The position numbers and the translations under genes were made by a program. This document shows positions 7,058-13,843 of a stretch of DNA of 13,843 nucleotides, one piece after another. The notes below the pieces were generated by a model. It saw only the letters and a list, made by a program, of their open reading frames with translations. It did no database searches and was not told where the DNA came from. Within the stretch, counting starts at the first letter, position 1. Each line of letters starts with the position of its first letter. The DNA is from Actinomycetota bacterium. GTDB lineage: Bacteria; Actinomycetota; Actinomycetes; Actinomycetales; Microbacteriaceae. The DNA lies in assembly GCA_010028615.1 (NCBI GenBank), contig RHAS01000008.1:1-13843 (forward strand). The letters run 5' to 3'.

Positions 7058-7333
7058 CTATAACAAGGGCCTTATAACGCCCAAACCTAGAAAAAGCACC
7101 AGAATCGACACGTCAATGTAGCCGCCGCCAATCCTGATGGGCTTGATTAGCCTAGAAAGCGGCTTGACGATCCAGTCGGTAAGCATAAAGGCTACCTCGG
7201 CAAGGACTAGAACTACCCCTTTAGGTTGGAAATTAGGATTTATAGCCCTGATCCATTCAATTAAGACACGAGCGAGCAAAACAATACGGAATATGTCTAT
7301 TGCCCAGCCGAGCAAGTTTCCAATTGCGCCCAA
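7058..7333 (-). CDS. yggT: YggT family membrane protein
   Basis: This 91-residue YggT (YlmG) protein has two hydrophobic segments, at about residues 8-28 and 72-90, around a conserved loop with WIVKPLSRLIKPIRIGGGYIDVS. The family sits between sepF and divIVA in many Gram-positive genomes and is linked to division or membrane organisation, but its biochemical role is not settled. The start is TTG at 7333, with no ribosome binding site; the frame is closed upstream by a TGA at about 7367-7369, so no better start exists. It follows the sepF stop by 11 nt and is probably translated by coupling. Confidence 0.9.
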   Translation of the reverse strand: MGAIGNLLGWAIDIFRIVLLARVLIEWIRAINPNFQPKGVVLVLAEVAFMLTDWIVKPLSRLIKPIRIGGGYIDVSILVLFLGLGVIRPLL

Positions 7334-7344
7334 ATCGGATAAAC

Positions 7345-7770
7345 CTAAGGTCTGATGATTAGACGGTCACCGTCGTCTTCATCAGCTTCTTCTTCATCAG
7401 ATTCCATGTCGACATGCTCAGGGGCTAAAAGATAAACATCCTCGGCAACTCTTGATGATTGAGCCAAGAGACCGGCCTTCAAGCCTGACATGAAATCCAG
7501 TAGCCTTGCGCGGTCAGTACTTGAAAGTGATTGAACGTTGACAATGACCGTGATGTTTTCTCTAAGGATGTCGGCAATTTGCATGGCATCGCCGTATGAA
7601 CTCATCATCACGGTTTCGATGCGGTGAGCACCACTGTTTCGATTAGGTCGCTGGATTCTAACTCGCTCGGGTCGAGACTGTGCAGAACCTGACTTTTGTT
7701 GAGGTGCCGGTTTTGGAGCTTTAGCCGAAACCGAAAAAACCTCTTTTAACCAGTCCATAGCACCGGCCAT
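7345..7770 (-). CDS. sepF: Cell division protein SepF (membrane tether of FtsZ)
   Basis: This 141-residue protein links the FtsZ ring to the membrane; actinobacteria lack FtsA and rely on SepF. Residues 1-16 (MAGAMDWLKEVFSVSA) form the amphipathic membrane-targeting helix. A linker rich in Pro, Gln and Arg follows (17-48), then the SepF fold at about 50-120: RIETVMMSSYGDAMQIADILR, then VIVNVQSLSSTDRARLLDFMSGLKAGLL, ending VYLLAPEHV. The tail after residue 121 is highly acidic (ten Asp/Glu in residues 121-133) and ends LIIRP. The core is more divergent than usual. The start is the ATG at 7770 with a strong AAGGAG site. It lies between yggS and yggT, as is typical. Confidence 0.92.
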   Translation of the reverse strand: MAGAMDWLKEVFSVSAKAPKPAPQQKSGSAQSRPERVRIQRPNRNSGAHRIETVMMSSYGDAMQIADILRENITVIVNVQSLSSTDRARLLDFMSGLKAGLLAQSSRVAEDVYLLAPEHVDMESDEEEADEDDGDRLIIRP

Positions 7771-7813
7771 TTTTTCTCCTTAAGACTTCTGTGAATCCTT
7801 ATTTGTTTAAAGG

Positions 7814-8503
7814 TTATTCGCGCTTACCTGTTATTGCGGTACCAACTCGTATGTGTGTCGCACCATGTTCGATTGCCTGCTCGAAATCTGCGGACATTCC
7901 AGCAGAGATGAACCTGGCTTCTGGGGCAAGTTTCTGCAGTTGCTGACTGGCCGTGGCAATCCTCTCGAAATCCGCTTCGGCCGAACCACCAAGGCTAGCT
8001 ACACCCATAACCCCCAAAAGTTGCAGATTCTCCACTTCCAGAACCTTTTCGGCAAAATTCAGGAGATGGTTTGGATCAATTCCTCCCCTTTTTGGATCAT
8101 CGGTCAAATTGAGCTCGATAAAAACCTGCAAGCCTTTGTGCTCCACGCGTGATAACTGCTTATTGAGCTCATCAAGTAGTGACTGTCGATCGAGCGAATG
8201 AAGAACTTCTGCATAACCAAGGACAGATTTGACTTTATTTGACTGCAACTGGCCTACGAAATGCCAAATCGGATTATGTTGGCTAGCTAACTCGGCAACA
8301 AGTTTGGCTTTAGCTGATGCTTCCTGGTCTTTATTCTCACCAAAATTAGTTACCCCAAGCCCAAGAAGTTCAACTACTAGATCAGCTGGATGCGTCTTAG
8401 TCACAACAATAAGCGTGACATCTTCTGCAGAACGATTGGCCAGAGAAGCGGCTTTTTCAATTCGAGTACTAACCTCGCCTAGTCGATCAGCGAGAGTCGA
8501 CAT
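7814..8503 (-). CDS. yggS: YggS/PLPBP family pyridoxal-phosphate homeostasis protein
   Basis: This 229-residue single-domain protein has an alanine-racemase-like TIM barrel and binds pyridoxal 5'-phosphate without known catalysis. It affects vitamin B6 and amino acid balance. The PLP lysine is Lys36 in VVTKTHP. Other hallmarks are NFGENKDQE, WHFVGQLQSNKV, GLMG-like LLGVMGVASL, SAGMSADFEQAIEHGATHIRVGTAI. The ATG at 8503 overlaps the ftsZ stop by one base (TAATG), so the two are probably coupled. A 43-nt gap separates it from sepF. Confidence 0.95.
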   Translation of the reverse strand: MSTLADRLGEVSTRIEKAASLANRSAEDVTLIVVTKTHPADLVVELLGLGVTNFGENKDQEASAKAKLVAELASQHNPIWHFVGQLQSNKVKSVLGYAEVLHSLDRQSLLDELNKQLSRVEHKGLQVFIELNLTDDPKRGGIDPNHLLNFAEKVLEVENLQLLGVMGVASLGGSAEADFERIATASQQLQKLAPEARFISAGMSADFEQAIEHGATHIRVGTAITGKRE

Positions 8504-9747
8504 TAATCAGGGTTCTTTAGAAAGTCTGGGAAGTCGTAACCGTCATTAAATTTCTTGGCCTCACGGCGTCGACCAAAGAAACTTGAGTCTTTTCGTTCTG
8601 AAATCAATTCAACCGGTTCGGCTGAAGGAGTAGGTTCAACTGCGACCACAGTTTCGGTAATTGTCGGCACCGCACCTGTTTGAGCACCAAACCAGTTCGT
8701 CTGTACCAAAGGCTCTTCGGCTACTGGTTCCTGAACTACTGGTTCAACTGGTGTTGAAGTAACAAATGAAGTTGGTCGAATGCTTGGTCTTGGAGTGACC
8801 TCATCAAAACCAGCAGCGATAACTGTGATTCGAATTTCATCACCGAGAGTGTTGTCTACCGAACTACCAAAAATTATGTTTGCTGTTGGGTGGACCACTT
8901 CCTGGATTAGCTTTCCAGCTTGGTTAATTTCTGACAGCTTCATATTTGATGCAGCAGCATAGTGCATTAGAACTCCGCGAGCGTTATCGATACTCGATTC
9001 AAGTAGCGGATGGTTGATTGCTTGCTCTGCAGCGCGCACTGCACGGTCCTCACCCTTTGCAGTTCCGATTCCCATAAGCGCTGTGCCAGCTCCCTGCATA
9101 ACTGCTTTGACGTCAGCAAAGTCAAGGTTCACCAATCCCGGTTCAGTGATTAGATCAGAAACACCTTGCACACCAGCACGCAAAACATCGTCGGCCATTG
9201 CAAAAGCGTCAAGCAAGACTAGATCATCATCTTGCAGTTCAACTAGCTTCTGGTTAGGCACGACAATTAGGGTGTCAACTTCTTGACGTAACGCATCAAT
9301 TCCTGCTTGAGCATTTTCAGCCCTGCGCTTACCTTCAAAATCAAATGGCCTGGTTACAACTCCAACAGTTAGTGCACCAGATTGCTTTGCAATTCTGGCT
9401 ACAATCGGTGCTGCACCAGTTCCAGTTCCGCCACCTTCACCGGCTGCTACGAACACCATGTCAGCGCCACGAAGAACTTCAGCGATTTCATCTTCATGTT
9501 CCTCAGCTGCTCGCCTACCAACCTCAGGGTCGGCTCCTGCACCGAGACTGCGAGAAGACTCAGTTCCAATTTCTAATTTCACATGGGCTTCAGACTTAAG
9601 CAGATCCTGACCATCAGTGTTGATCGCAATGAATTCGACGCCGCGCAAACCTTTTTCGATCATCTGATTGACCGCGTTGCCTCCAGCACCGCCAACACCA
9701 ACAACTTTTATCACTGCTAAAAAGTTGCTTACTAATGGTTCTGACAT
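8503..9747 (-). CDS. ftsZ: Cell division GTPase FtsZ
   Basis: This 414-residue tubulin homologue polymerises into the Z-ring. The GTP-binding domain has GVGGAGGNAVN (17-27), NTDGQDL (43-49), the tubulin signature GGGTGTG (105-111) and RPFDFEGKRR (133-142). The T7 catalytic loop NLDFAD (207-212) supplies the GTPase acidic residues. The C-terminal subdomain ends at about residue 316, followed by a linker rich in Pro, Val and Glu. The conserved C-terminal peptide YDFPDFLK near the end is the docking site for SepF and other partners. The start ATG at 9747 has a strong GGAGG site at 9753-9757 with a 5-nt spacer. The 144-nt upstream region contains a long palindrome. Confidence 0.98.
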   Translation of the reverse strand: MSEPLVSNFLAVIKVVGVGGAGGNAVNQMIEKGLRGVEFIAINTDGQDLLKSEAHVKLEIGTESSRSLGAGADPEVGRRAAEEHEDEIAEVLRGADMVFVAAGEGGGTGTGAAPIVARIAKQSGALTVGVVTRPFDFEGKRRAENAQAGIDALRQEVDTLIVVPNQKLVELQDDDLVLLDAFAMADDVLRAGVQGVSDLITEPGLVNLDFADVKAVMQGAGTALMGIGTAKGEDRAVRAAEQAINHPLLESSIDNARGVLMHYAAASNMKLSEINQAGKLIQEVVHPTANIIFGSSVDNTLGDEIRITVIAAGFDEVTPRPSIRPTSFVTSTPVEPVVQEPVAEEPLVQTNWFGAQTGAVPTITETVVAVEPTPSAEPVELISERKDSSFFGRRREAKKFNDGYDFPDFLKNPD

Positions 9748-9778
9748 ATAGCCCTCCGTGTTACGTCATTTACCAAAC

Positions 9779-9803
9779 CTTAAACCTCAACTTGAGGGTT
9801 AAG
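9779..9803. repeat. 25-bp near-perfect palindrome upstream of ftsZ
   Basis: The plus strand reads CTTAAACCTCAA, a central C, then TTGAGGGTTAAG. The two 12-nt arms pair at 11 of 12 positions, with a single mismatch at 9784/9798. It lies 32-56 nt upstream of the ftsZ start codon. It could be an operator for a dimeric regulator or an mRNA hairpin in the leader. No U-run follows, so it does not look like a terminator. I cannot name a bound factor. Confidence 0.75.
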
Positions 9804-9891
9804 CACGCGTGGTAAATGCTCTAGCGCCTAGAAACTAAAGGGTAATGCGCTGTTTTTACTGCTTTTCGGTGGGCGTGTCTAAATTCAATTT

Positions 9892-10722
9892 TCAGCGTAT
9901 AACGCTCGGTGTGAGCGGGGCTGAAACATCAAAAGTTGCTCTGACATTGGTTGGAGTCTTAAGCAAAAGTGCTTTTAGGACCCTAGATTTGAGAATCGAA
10001 TCTGTGGCATCTCCCCAGATGATCGTCTGTGAGGCTAGTCCACGCAATTGCATGGTTACGTTATCGCGGGATTTGGCTTGAATGTAGGCAACCCGCTTCA
10101 AAAGCTGTGCCGGAAGGGCAAGAAGCACATCTATCGCCTGGGCGTAATTCTCAGAAGTTTTTGGGTCATCATTTACCAAAATCACCGGCAATGCTTCGTT
10201 ACCGTTAGCTTTCCCAAGATTGATACCAGCTGGATCATAGAGATAACGAGTGCTTCCTCTGACCACAACTGAGATCGGGGTACGTTCAGTGACTCTAACC
10301 TCAAGTTTGTTCGGAGGTTGACTGACTAGGGAGATGCTTTCAATTAGGCGAAACTTTTCGAGGTCTTTGGCAACATCTGCTTCAGTAACCATGGGTAAAG
10401 GACTGCCTAGACGATGTTTCAAATTGGCCAGGATTTGCTTAGCCGAGACTTTCTGGTTTCCTGTAACACTAATTTTTTCAATCGCCATAAGTGGCGTAAA
10501 CATCGTGGCGCACACCAGCAGCACTAGAGCAATAAGGCTAGCCAGAAGAGATCTCAAAAAATACTTTTTGACTGGAGATTGCCTAGTAAAGCGTCTGGCT
10601 TCTCTATTGCTTGCGATTCTGGTGCGCAATGGTGGCTTAGTGAGTTTTGGGGTCCTTACCGGCTTCGGAGCTTTTTCCCCATTCTGCCTTGACCTGTTAT
10701 ACCGATTTTGCGGAGGCTGCAT
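9892..10722 (-). CDS. ftsQ: Cell division protein FtsQ
   Basis: This 276-residue bitopic protein scaffolds the divisome, linking FtsZ-side proteins to septal synthases. A basic, proline-rich cytoplasmic tail (1-53) leads to one membrane segment at about residues 55-78 (SLLASLIALVLLVC). A POTRA domain follows (about 81-150: IEKISVTGNQKVSAKQIL to LEVRVTERTP), then the FtsQ-type beta domain (VVVRGSTRYLYDPAGI and on). The ATG at 10722 overlaps the murC stop by one base (TAATG), with GGAGAG just upstream inside murC. It is followed by the 144-nt ftsZ leader region. Length and order are typical for actinobacteria. Confidence 0.93.
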   Translation of the reverse strand: MQPPQNRYNRSRQNGEKAPKPVRTPKLTKPPLRTRIASNREARRFTRQSPVKKYFLRSLLASLIALVLLVCATMFTPLMAIEKISVTGNQKVSAKQILANLKHRLGSPLPMVTEADVAKDLEKFRLIESISLVSQPPNKLEVRVTERTPISVVVRGSTRYLYDPAGINLGKANGNEALPVILVNDDPKTSENYAQAIDVLLALPAQLLKRVAYIQAKSRDNVTMQLRGLASQTIIWGDATDSILKSRVLKALLLKTPTNVRATFDVSAPLTPSVIR

Positions 10723-12113
10723 TAACTCTCCAGAGCCTTCAATATCCCAGGCACTTGGCGATAGACATCGCCACAGCCCATGGTGATTACAAAATCTCCT
10801 GGTCTAGCAATTTGTGCAACTGCACCAGGCACATCATCCCAGTTCGGCACATAGTGCATTCTTTCTTGATTAACGAACGCCTTAGCGATGAGCTCACCGG
10901 TGACACCAGGTTCGGGATCTTCTCTTGCAGCATAAATGTCTAACAGAACCACTTCGTCACTGGCTGCCAGCGCTTGGGCAAACTCATTAGCAAATAAACG
11001 GGTGCGCGAGTATAAATGTGGCTGGAAAACGGTAATCAGCCTTCCCTGCCCTACTACCGCCCGAGCTGCTTGGAGGGCAGCGGTGACCTCGGTTGGATGG
11101 TGCGCAAAATCGTCATAGACGCTGATACCACCGCGGATACCGTGCAACTCAAAACGTCGTTCGGTGCCGGCAAATTTAGTGATTGCCGCTAATGATTTAT
11201 CCGCTGGAAAACCTAAGCCAACCAGAACTGCCAAAGCTCCAGCTGCATTGATTGCATTGTGTCTACCTGGAATTGCAAGCTCGGTAGCGTAATTTTGCCC
11301 TTCAAAACTGACCGTGAATTTCACCTGTGCCCCGCTGGCATCAACCTCAACGAGCCTGACCACGGCATCTTCTGCAAAACCGAAGGTAATTACTTTTTCT
11401 TTAGTGATTAATTTGCTTACCCTTACAGCACCTGCATCGTCCGAACTAATTGCCACAAATTCACCTGCACCGTTTGCAAATCGGGCAAACTCGGCTTCAA
11501 AATTTTCCAAACTTCCGTAATGATCTAGGTGATCTGGATCCACATTTGTAATCAGCGCAACCGCGGTGTCATAGTAGAGAAAAGACCCGTCGGATTCATC
11601 GGCTTCAATCACAAACAAATCAGATTTGCCACTAGCCGAAGACGAACCGTAGGCCTGAATCACGCCGCCGTTTACAAAACTTGGGTCTACCCCCAACTCT
11701 GTGAGAGCGGTGACAATCATGCCGGTGCTGGTTGTTTTGCCATGTGCCCCGGCTACAGAAATCAATCGCTTTCCAGCGGTCAGGTATTTAAGAGCCTGGG
11801 ATCTGTGCAAAATCGGTAAGCCAAGTTTTTGAGCAAGCAGATACTCAGGATTAGTTGGCCAAAGAGCGCTGGTAACAACAACGGTGTCGCAGTCTTCCAC
11901 GTTTTTCTCGTCGTGCCCGATAGTTATCTTGGCTCCGAGTTTTCTAAGTTCTGCAATATTCGATGATTCCCTGACATCGCTACCAGTTACCTGGTGACCT
12001 GCACCTATTAGCATCCTTGCAATTCCGCTCATACCTGAACCGCCAATGCCGACAAAGTGCACCTTACCTAAATCTTTAGGTATCGGTTGGCTTAGATCGG
12101 GTTTGATCGTCAT
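10722..12113 (-). CDS. murC: UDP-N-acetylmuramate--L-alanine ligase
   Basis: MurC adds L-alanine to UDP-MurNAc with ATP, the first amino acid step of the peptidoglycan stem peptide. The 463 residues show an N-terminal UDP-binding Rossmann domain ([14 protein letters not shown], 19-32) and the ATP-binding P-loop GAHGKTT (122-128). The central domain has EADESDGSF and [12 protein letters not shown]. The C-terminal ligase domain carries DDFAHHPTE (334-342) and QPHLYSRTR. The start is the ATG at 12113 behind AGAGGA. It follows murG after 46 nt and overlaps ftsQ by 1 nt. Sequence, length and context agree. Confidence 0.97.
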   Translation of the reverse strand: MTIKPDLSQPIPKDLGKVHFVGIGGSGMSGIARMLIGAGHQVTGSDVRESSNIAELRKLGAKITIGHDEKNVEDCDTVVVTSALWPTNPEYLLAQKLGLPILHRSQALKYLTAGKRLISVAGAHGKTTSTGMIVTALTELGVDPSFVNGGVIQAYGSSSASGKSDLFVIEADESDGSFLYYDTAVALITNVDPDHLDHYGSLENFEAEFARFANGAGEFVAISSDDAGAVRVSKLITKEKVITFGFAEDAVVRLVEVDASGAQVKFTVSFEGQNYATELAIPGRHNAINAAGALAVLVGLGFPADKSLAAITKFAGTERRFELHGIRGGISVYDDFAHHPTEVTAALQAARAVVGQGRLITVFQPHLYSRTRLFANEFAQALAASDEVVLLDIYAAREDPEPGVTGELIAKAFVNQERMHYVPNWDDVPGAVAQIARPGDFVITMGCGDVYRQVPGILKALES

Positions 12114-12159
12114 GAAATCCTCTGCTGGTTTATTTAAGACTAGGTTGGCTAGAAAAGAG

Positions 12160-13233
12160 TTAAACCTTCAACACGCCATTTACTAATTTCAGTAATCGCT
12201 CTGCCCCATCTCGAAGACCAAGTTCCTTAGCTTTTTCAGACATCTCAGCAATTCGTTTGGTATTTGAGATAAGCGGAATCAAACTCGATAAAACATAACC
12301 TGAATCAAAGTTTTCATCTGCGACAACTAAGGCGGCGTTAGCTTCAACCATGTCAACAGCATTGAGACGCTGTTCACCGTTACCAACCGGATATGGGACA
12401 AAGACTGCCGGTAGACCTACTGCAGCGAATTCTGCAACGGTTGCTGCACCCGATCTAGCCACCGCAAAGCTTGCCATCGCCAGCGCTAAATCCATTCGCT
12501 CGCAGTAACTAATCCGCAGGTAGCCTTTTTCTCGGATTGGCTCTAGTTCAGACCTGCCGCCAGAAATATGCAGCACTTGGATACCTGCCGCTAATAAGGC
12601 TGTGCGGCTATCTTCGATAGTGTCATTGATTCTCTTCGAGCCAAGAGATCCGCCAACTACAAGAAGTGTCTTTTCATTTGGATCAAGATTGAAATATTCA
12701 GCCGCTTCGTTTCGTTTAGATTTTCGATCTAGATTCACTATCGATTTTCGAATAGGAATTCCGGTGAGCTCCGCCCGGGGCAACTTAGTATTAGTAAAAC
12801 TCACTGCGACCGCAGCGGCATGTCTTGCCCCAACTTTATTCGCGTATCCGGCCAGAGCATTAGCTTCGTGAATTACATATGGAATGCCCGCTTTACGCGC
12901 AGCCCGATAAGCAGGAGCGCTGGCGTAACCTCCGAAACCAACCACAATGTCGATACTGTGTTGCTTGATGTATTGCTCTACTCGCTTGACGCTCTTGCGA
13001 AAAAGTGCGGGGAATCTAAATAGATAGCCGTTTAACCTTCTTGGCATGGGTAAGCGCTGCACAATGAGCAACGGATACCCCGCCTCTGGAACGAGCTTGG
13101 CCTCTAGACCCTCTTCCGTGCCGAGAGCAAAAACCTCATGCTTGCTATTTTCTTCTTTGATAATCTCTGCAAAAGCTAGCAGCGGGTTTACGTGACCCGC
13201 AGTCCCACCGCCAGCTAAAAGGAAATTTGTCAT
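12160..13233 (-). CDS. murG: UDP-GlcNAc: lipid I N-acetylglucosamine transferase
   Basis: MurG is the membrane-associated GT28-type transferase that turns lipid I into lipid II at the inner face of the membrane. The 357 residues start with the glycine-rich [10 protein letters not shown] (8-17), with further motifs GFGGYASAP and [13 protein letters not shown] in the acceptor domain. The donor domain has [13 protein letters not shown], the [24 protein letters not shown] nucleotide-binding region and EQRLNA. The ATG at 13233 overlaps the ftsW stop as ATGA, so the two are coupled. This places glycan polymerase and lipid II supply in one transcript. Confidence 0.97.
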   Translation of the reverse strand: MTNFLLAGGGTAGHVNPLLAFAEIIKEENSKHEVFALGTEEGLEAKLVPEAGYPLLIVQRLPMPRRLNGYLFRFPALFRKSVKRVEQYIKQHSIDIVVGFGGYASAPAYRAARKAGIPYVIHEANALAGYANKVGARHAAAVAVSFTNTKLPRAELTGIPIRKSIVNLDRKSKRNEAAEYFNLDPNEKTLLVVGGSLGSKRINDTIEDSRTALLAAGIQVLHISGGRSELEPIREKGYLRISYCERMDLALAMASFAVARSGAATVAEFAAVGLPAVFVPYPVGNGEQRLNAVDMVEANAALVVADENFDSGYVLSSLIPLISNTKRIAEMSEKAKELGLRDGAERLLKLVNGVLKV

Positions 13234-13843
13234 CGTTTTCTTCTAGTTGGAGTCAAACTCTTTTGCCGCTCGAGTGCCAAAACCACTCCGATACCCATTA
13301 GCAATGAAATGAGAGAAGATCCACCCTTCGAGATGAAAGGTAACGGAACACCAAGTGTTGGCATTAGGTGCAGCACGACGGCGATGTTAATTAGCGCTTG
13401 GATGGTAATCCAGAGCATGATTCCGATAACTGCAAGCGAGGCGAACGGATCGGCGTGGGTGTTGGCCATTCTGCGCAAGCGCTGGAACAAAAGAAAGAAC
13501 AAAGCGAGAACTACAAGCGCGCCGACAAAGCCGAGCTCTTCACCAATAGAAGCGAAAATAAAGTCATTCTCGATCTCTGGTACCCAACCCCAATTCAATT
13601 TGGCGCGACCCAATCCAGTGCCGCCTACCCCGCCGGAAGCTAAGGCCCAGATTCCGTGACGAACCTGCCAGTCAGAACCGTCATTTGCTGCACCCTGATT
13701 AAAAAATGTCAAAAATCTCGCCATGCGAGATGGGCTAAAAATGGAGCCAATTATGAAAACCGCTGCCATTGCCACCACAAAGCGCATCAGATGCTGCCAA
13801 GGTAAACCAGCAAGAAATACCAATGAACAGACAATTGCAAGCA
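13230..13843 (-). CDS. ftsW: FtsW, septal peptidoglycan glycosyltransferase of the SEDS family (partial, N-terminus off the right edge)
   Basis: The frame is open to the window end (the codons before 13823 read LAIVCS), so this is the C-terminal ~203 residues of a longer protein; family members are about 380-450. Several hydrophobic segments are visible. The stretch VPEIENDFIFASIGEELGFVGA is the conserved extracytoplasmic loop of SEDS polymerases. The last loop carries LPFISKGGSSLI, the FtsW/RodA signature. It ends in a basic tail (TRRKR) and overlaps murG by 4 nt. Its position before murG favours FtsW over RodA. Confidence 0.95.
   Translation of the reverse strand, partial: LAIVCSLVFLAGLPWQHLMRFVVAMAAVFIIGSIFSPSRMARFLTFFNQGAANDGSDWQVRHGIWALASGGVGGTGLGRAKLNWGWVPEIENDFIFASIGEELGFVGALVVLALFFLLFQRLRRMANTHADPFASLAVIGIMLWITIQALINIAVVLHLMPTLGVPLPFISKGGSSLISLLMGIGVVLALERQKSLTPTRRKR

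Noticed and set aside
9875..9879. GACAC motif (minus strand) in the ftsZ upstream region, resembling the WhiA core site
   Set aside because: A single 5-mer is expected often by chance; without further sites or conservation it does not support WhiA control.
1..13843. tRNA, rRNA, CRISPR array, insertion sequence, or defence system
   Set aside because: None was seen by eye on either strand; the window is almost fully occupied by conserved housekeeping genes.

Overview
The window is a low-GC actinobacterial chromosome segment built around the 3' half of the division and cell wall (dcw) cluster. On the minus strand the order is ftsW-murG-murC-ftsQ-ftsZ-yggS-sepF-yggT-divIVA-lspA-rluD-dnaE, followed by a plus-strand flavin reductase gene and a minus-strand nrdR. 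This order, the DivIVA/Wag31-type polar protein, the lack of ftsA and the sequence style of DnaE, RluD and FtsZ point to Actinomycetota. The compact spacing and the base composition (about half G+C or less, judged by eye) fit the small-genome planktonic Microbacteriaceae, but that family-level placement is inference.

Layout in transcription order for the main operon, from right to left: ftsW (partial, 13843-13230), murG, murC, ftsQ, ftsZ, yggS, sepF, yggT, divIVA, lspA, rluD and dnaE (ending at 1115). Many junctions are 1-4 nt overlaps (ftsW/murG, murC/ftsQ, ftsZ/yggS, lspA/rluD), which suggests translational coupling. The larger gaps lie upstream of ftsZ (144 nt), divIVA (91 nt) and dnaE (83 nt). 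The ftsZ gap holds a near-perfect 25-bp palindrome. At the left end, a plus-strand flavin reductase-like gene converges on dnaE with a 75-nt 3' overlap. Beyond a 317-nt intergenic region, nrdR runs off the left edge. That intergenic region carries two NrdR boxes on either side of a helical-phase spacer, next to a -10-like element for nrdR.

How the genes work together: MurC and MurG act in the cytoplasmic steps of peptidoglycan precursor synthesis, and FtsW polymerises septal glycan. FtsZ and its membrane tether SepF form the Z-ring, FtsQ scaffolds the divisome, and DivIVA directs polar growth. LspA matures lipoproteins, RluD-like modifies rRNA, DnaE is the replicative polymerase, and NrdR sets ribonucleotide reductase expression.

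I do not see a novel defence, mobile or secretion system. The points worth checking are: a single-base frameshift that splits dnaE; a DnaE C-terminal run-on into the antisense of the neighbouring gene; an acidic insertion in DnaE; the tandem NrdR boxes; the palindrome upstream of ftsZ; an atypical SRLD motif in the pseudouridine synthase; a divergent acidic-tailed SepF; and the absence of genes often found in this neighbourhood (yfiH and others).
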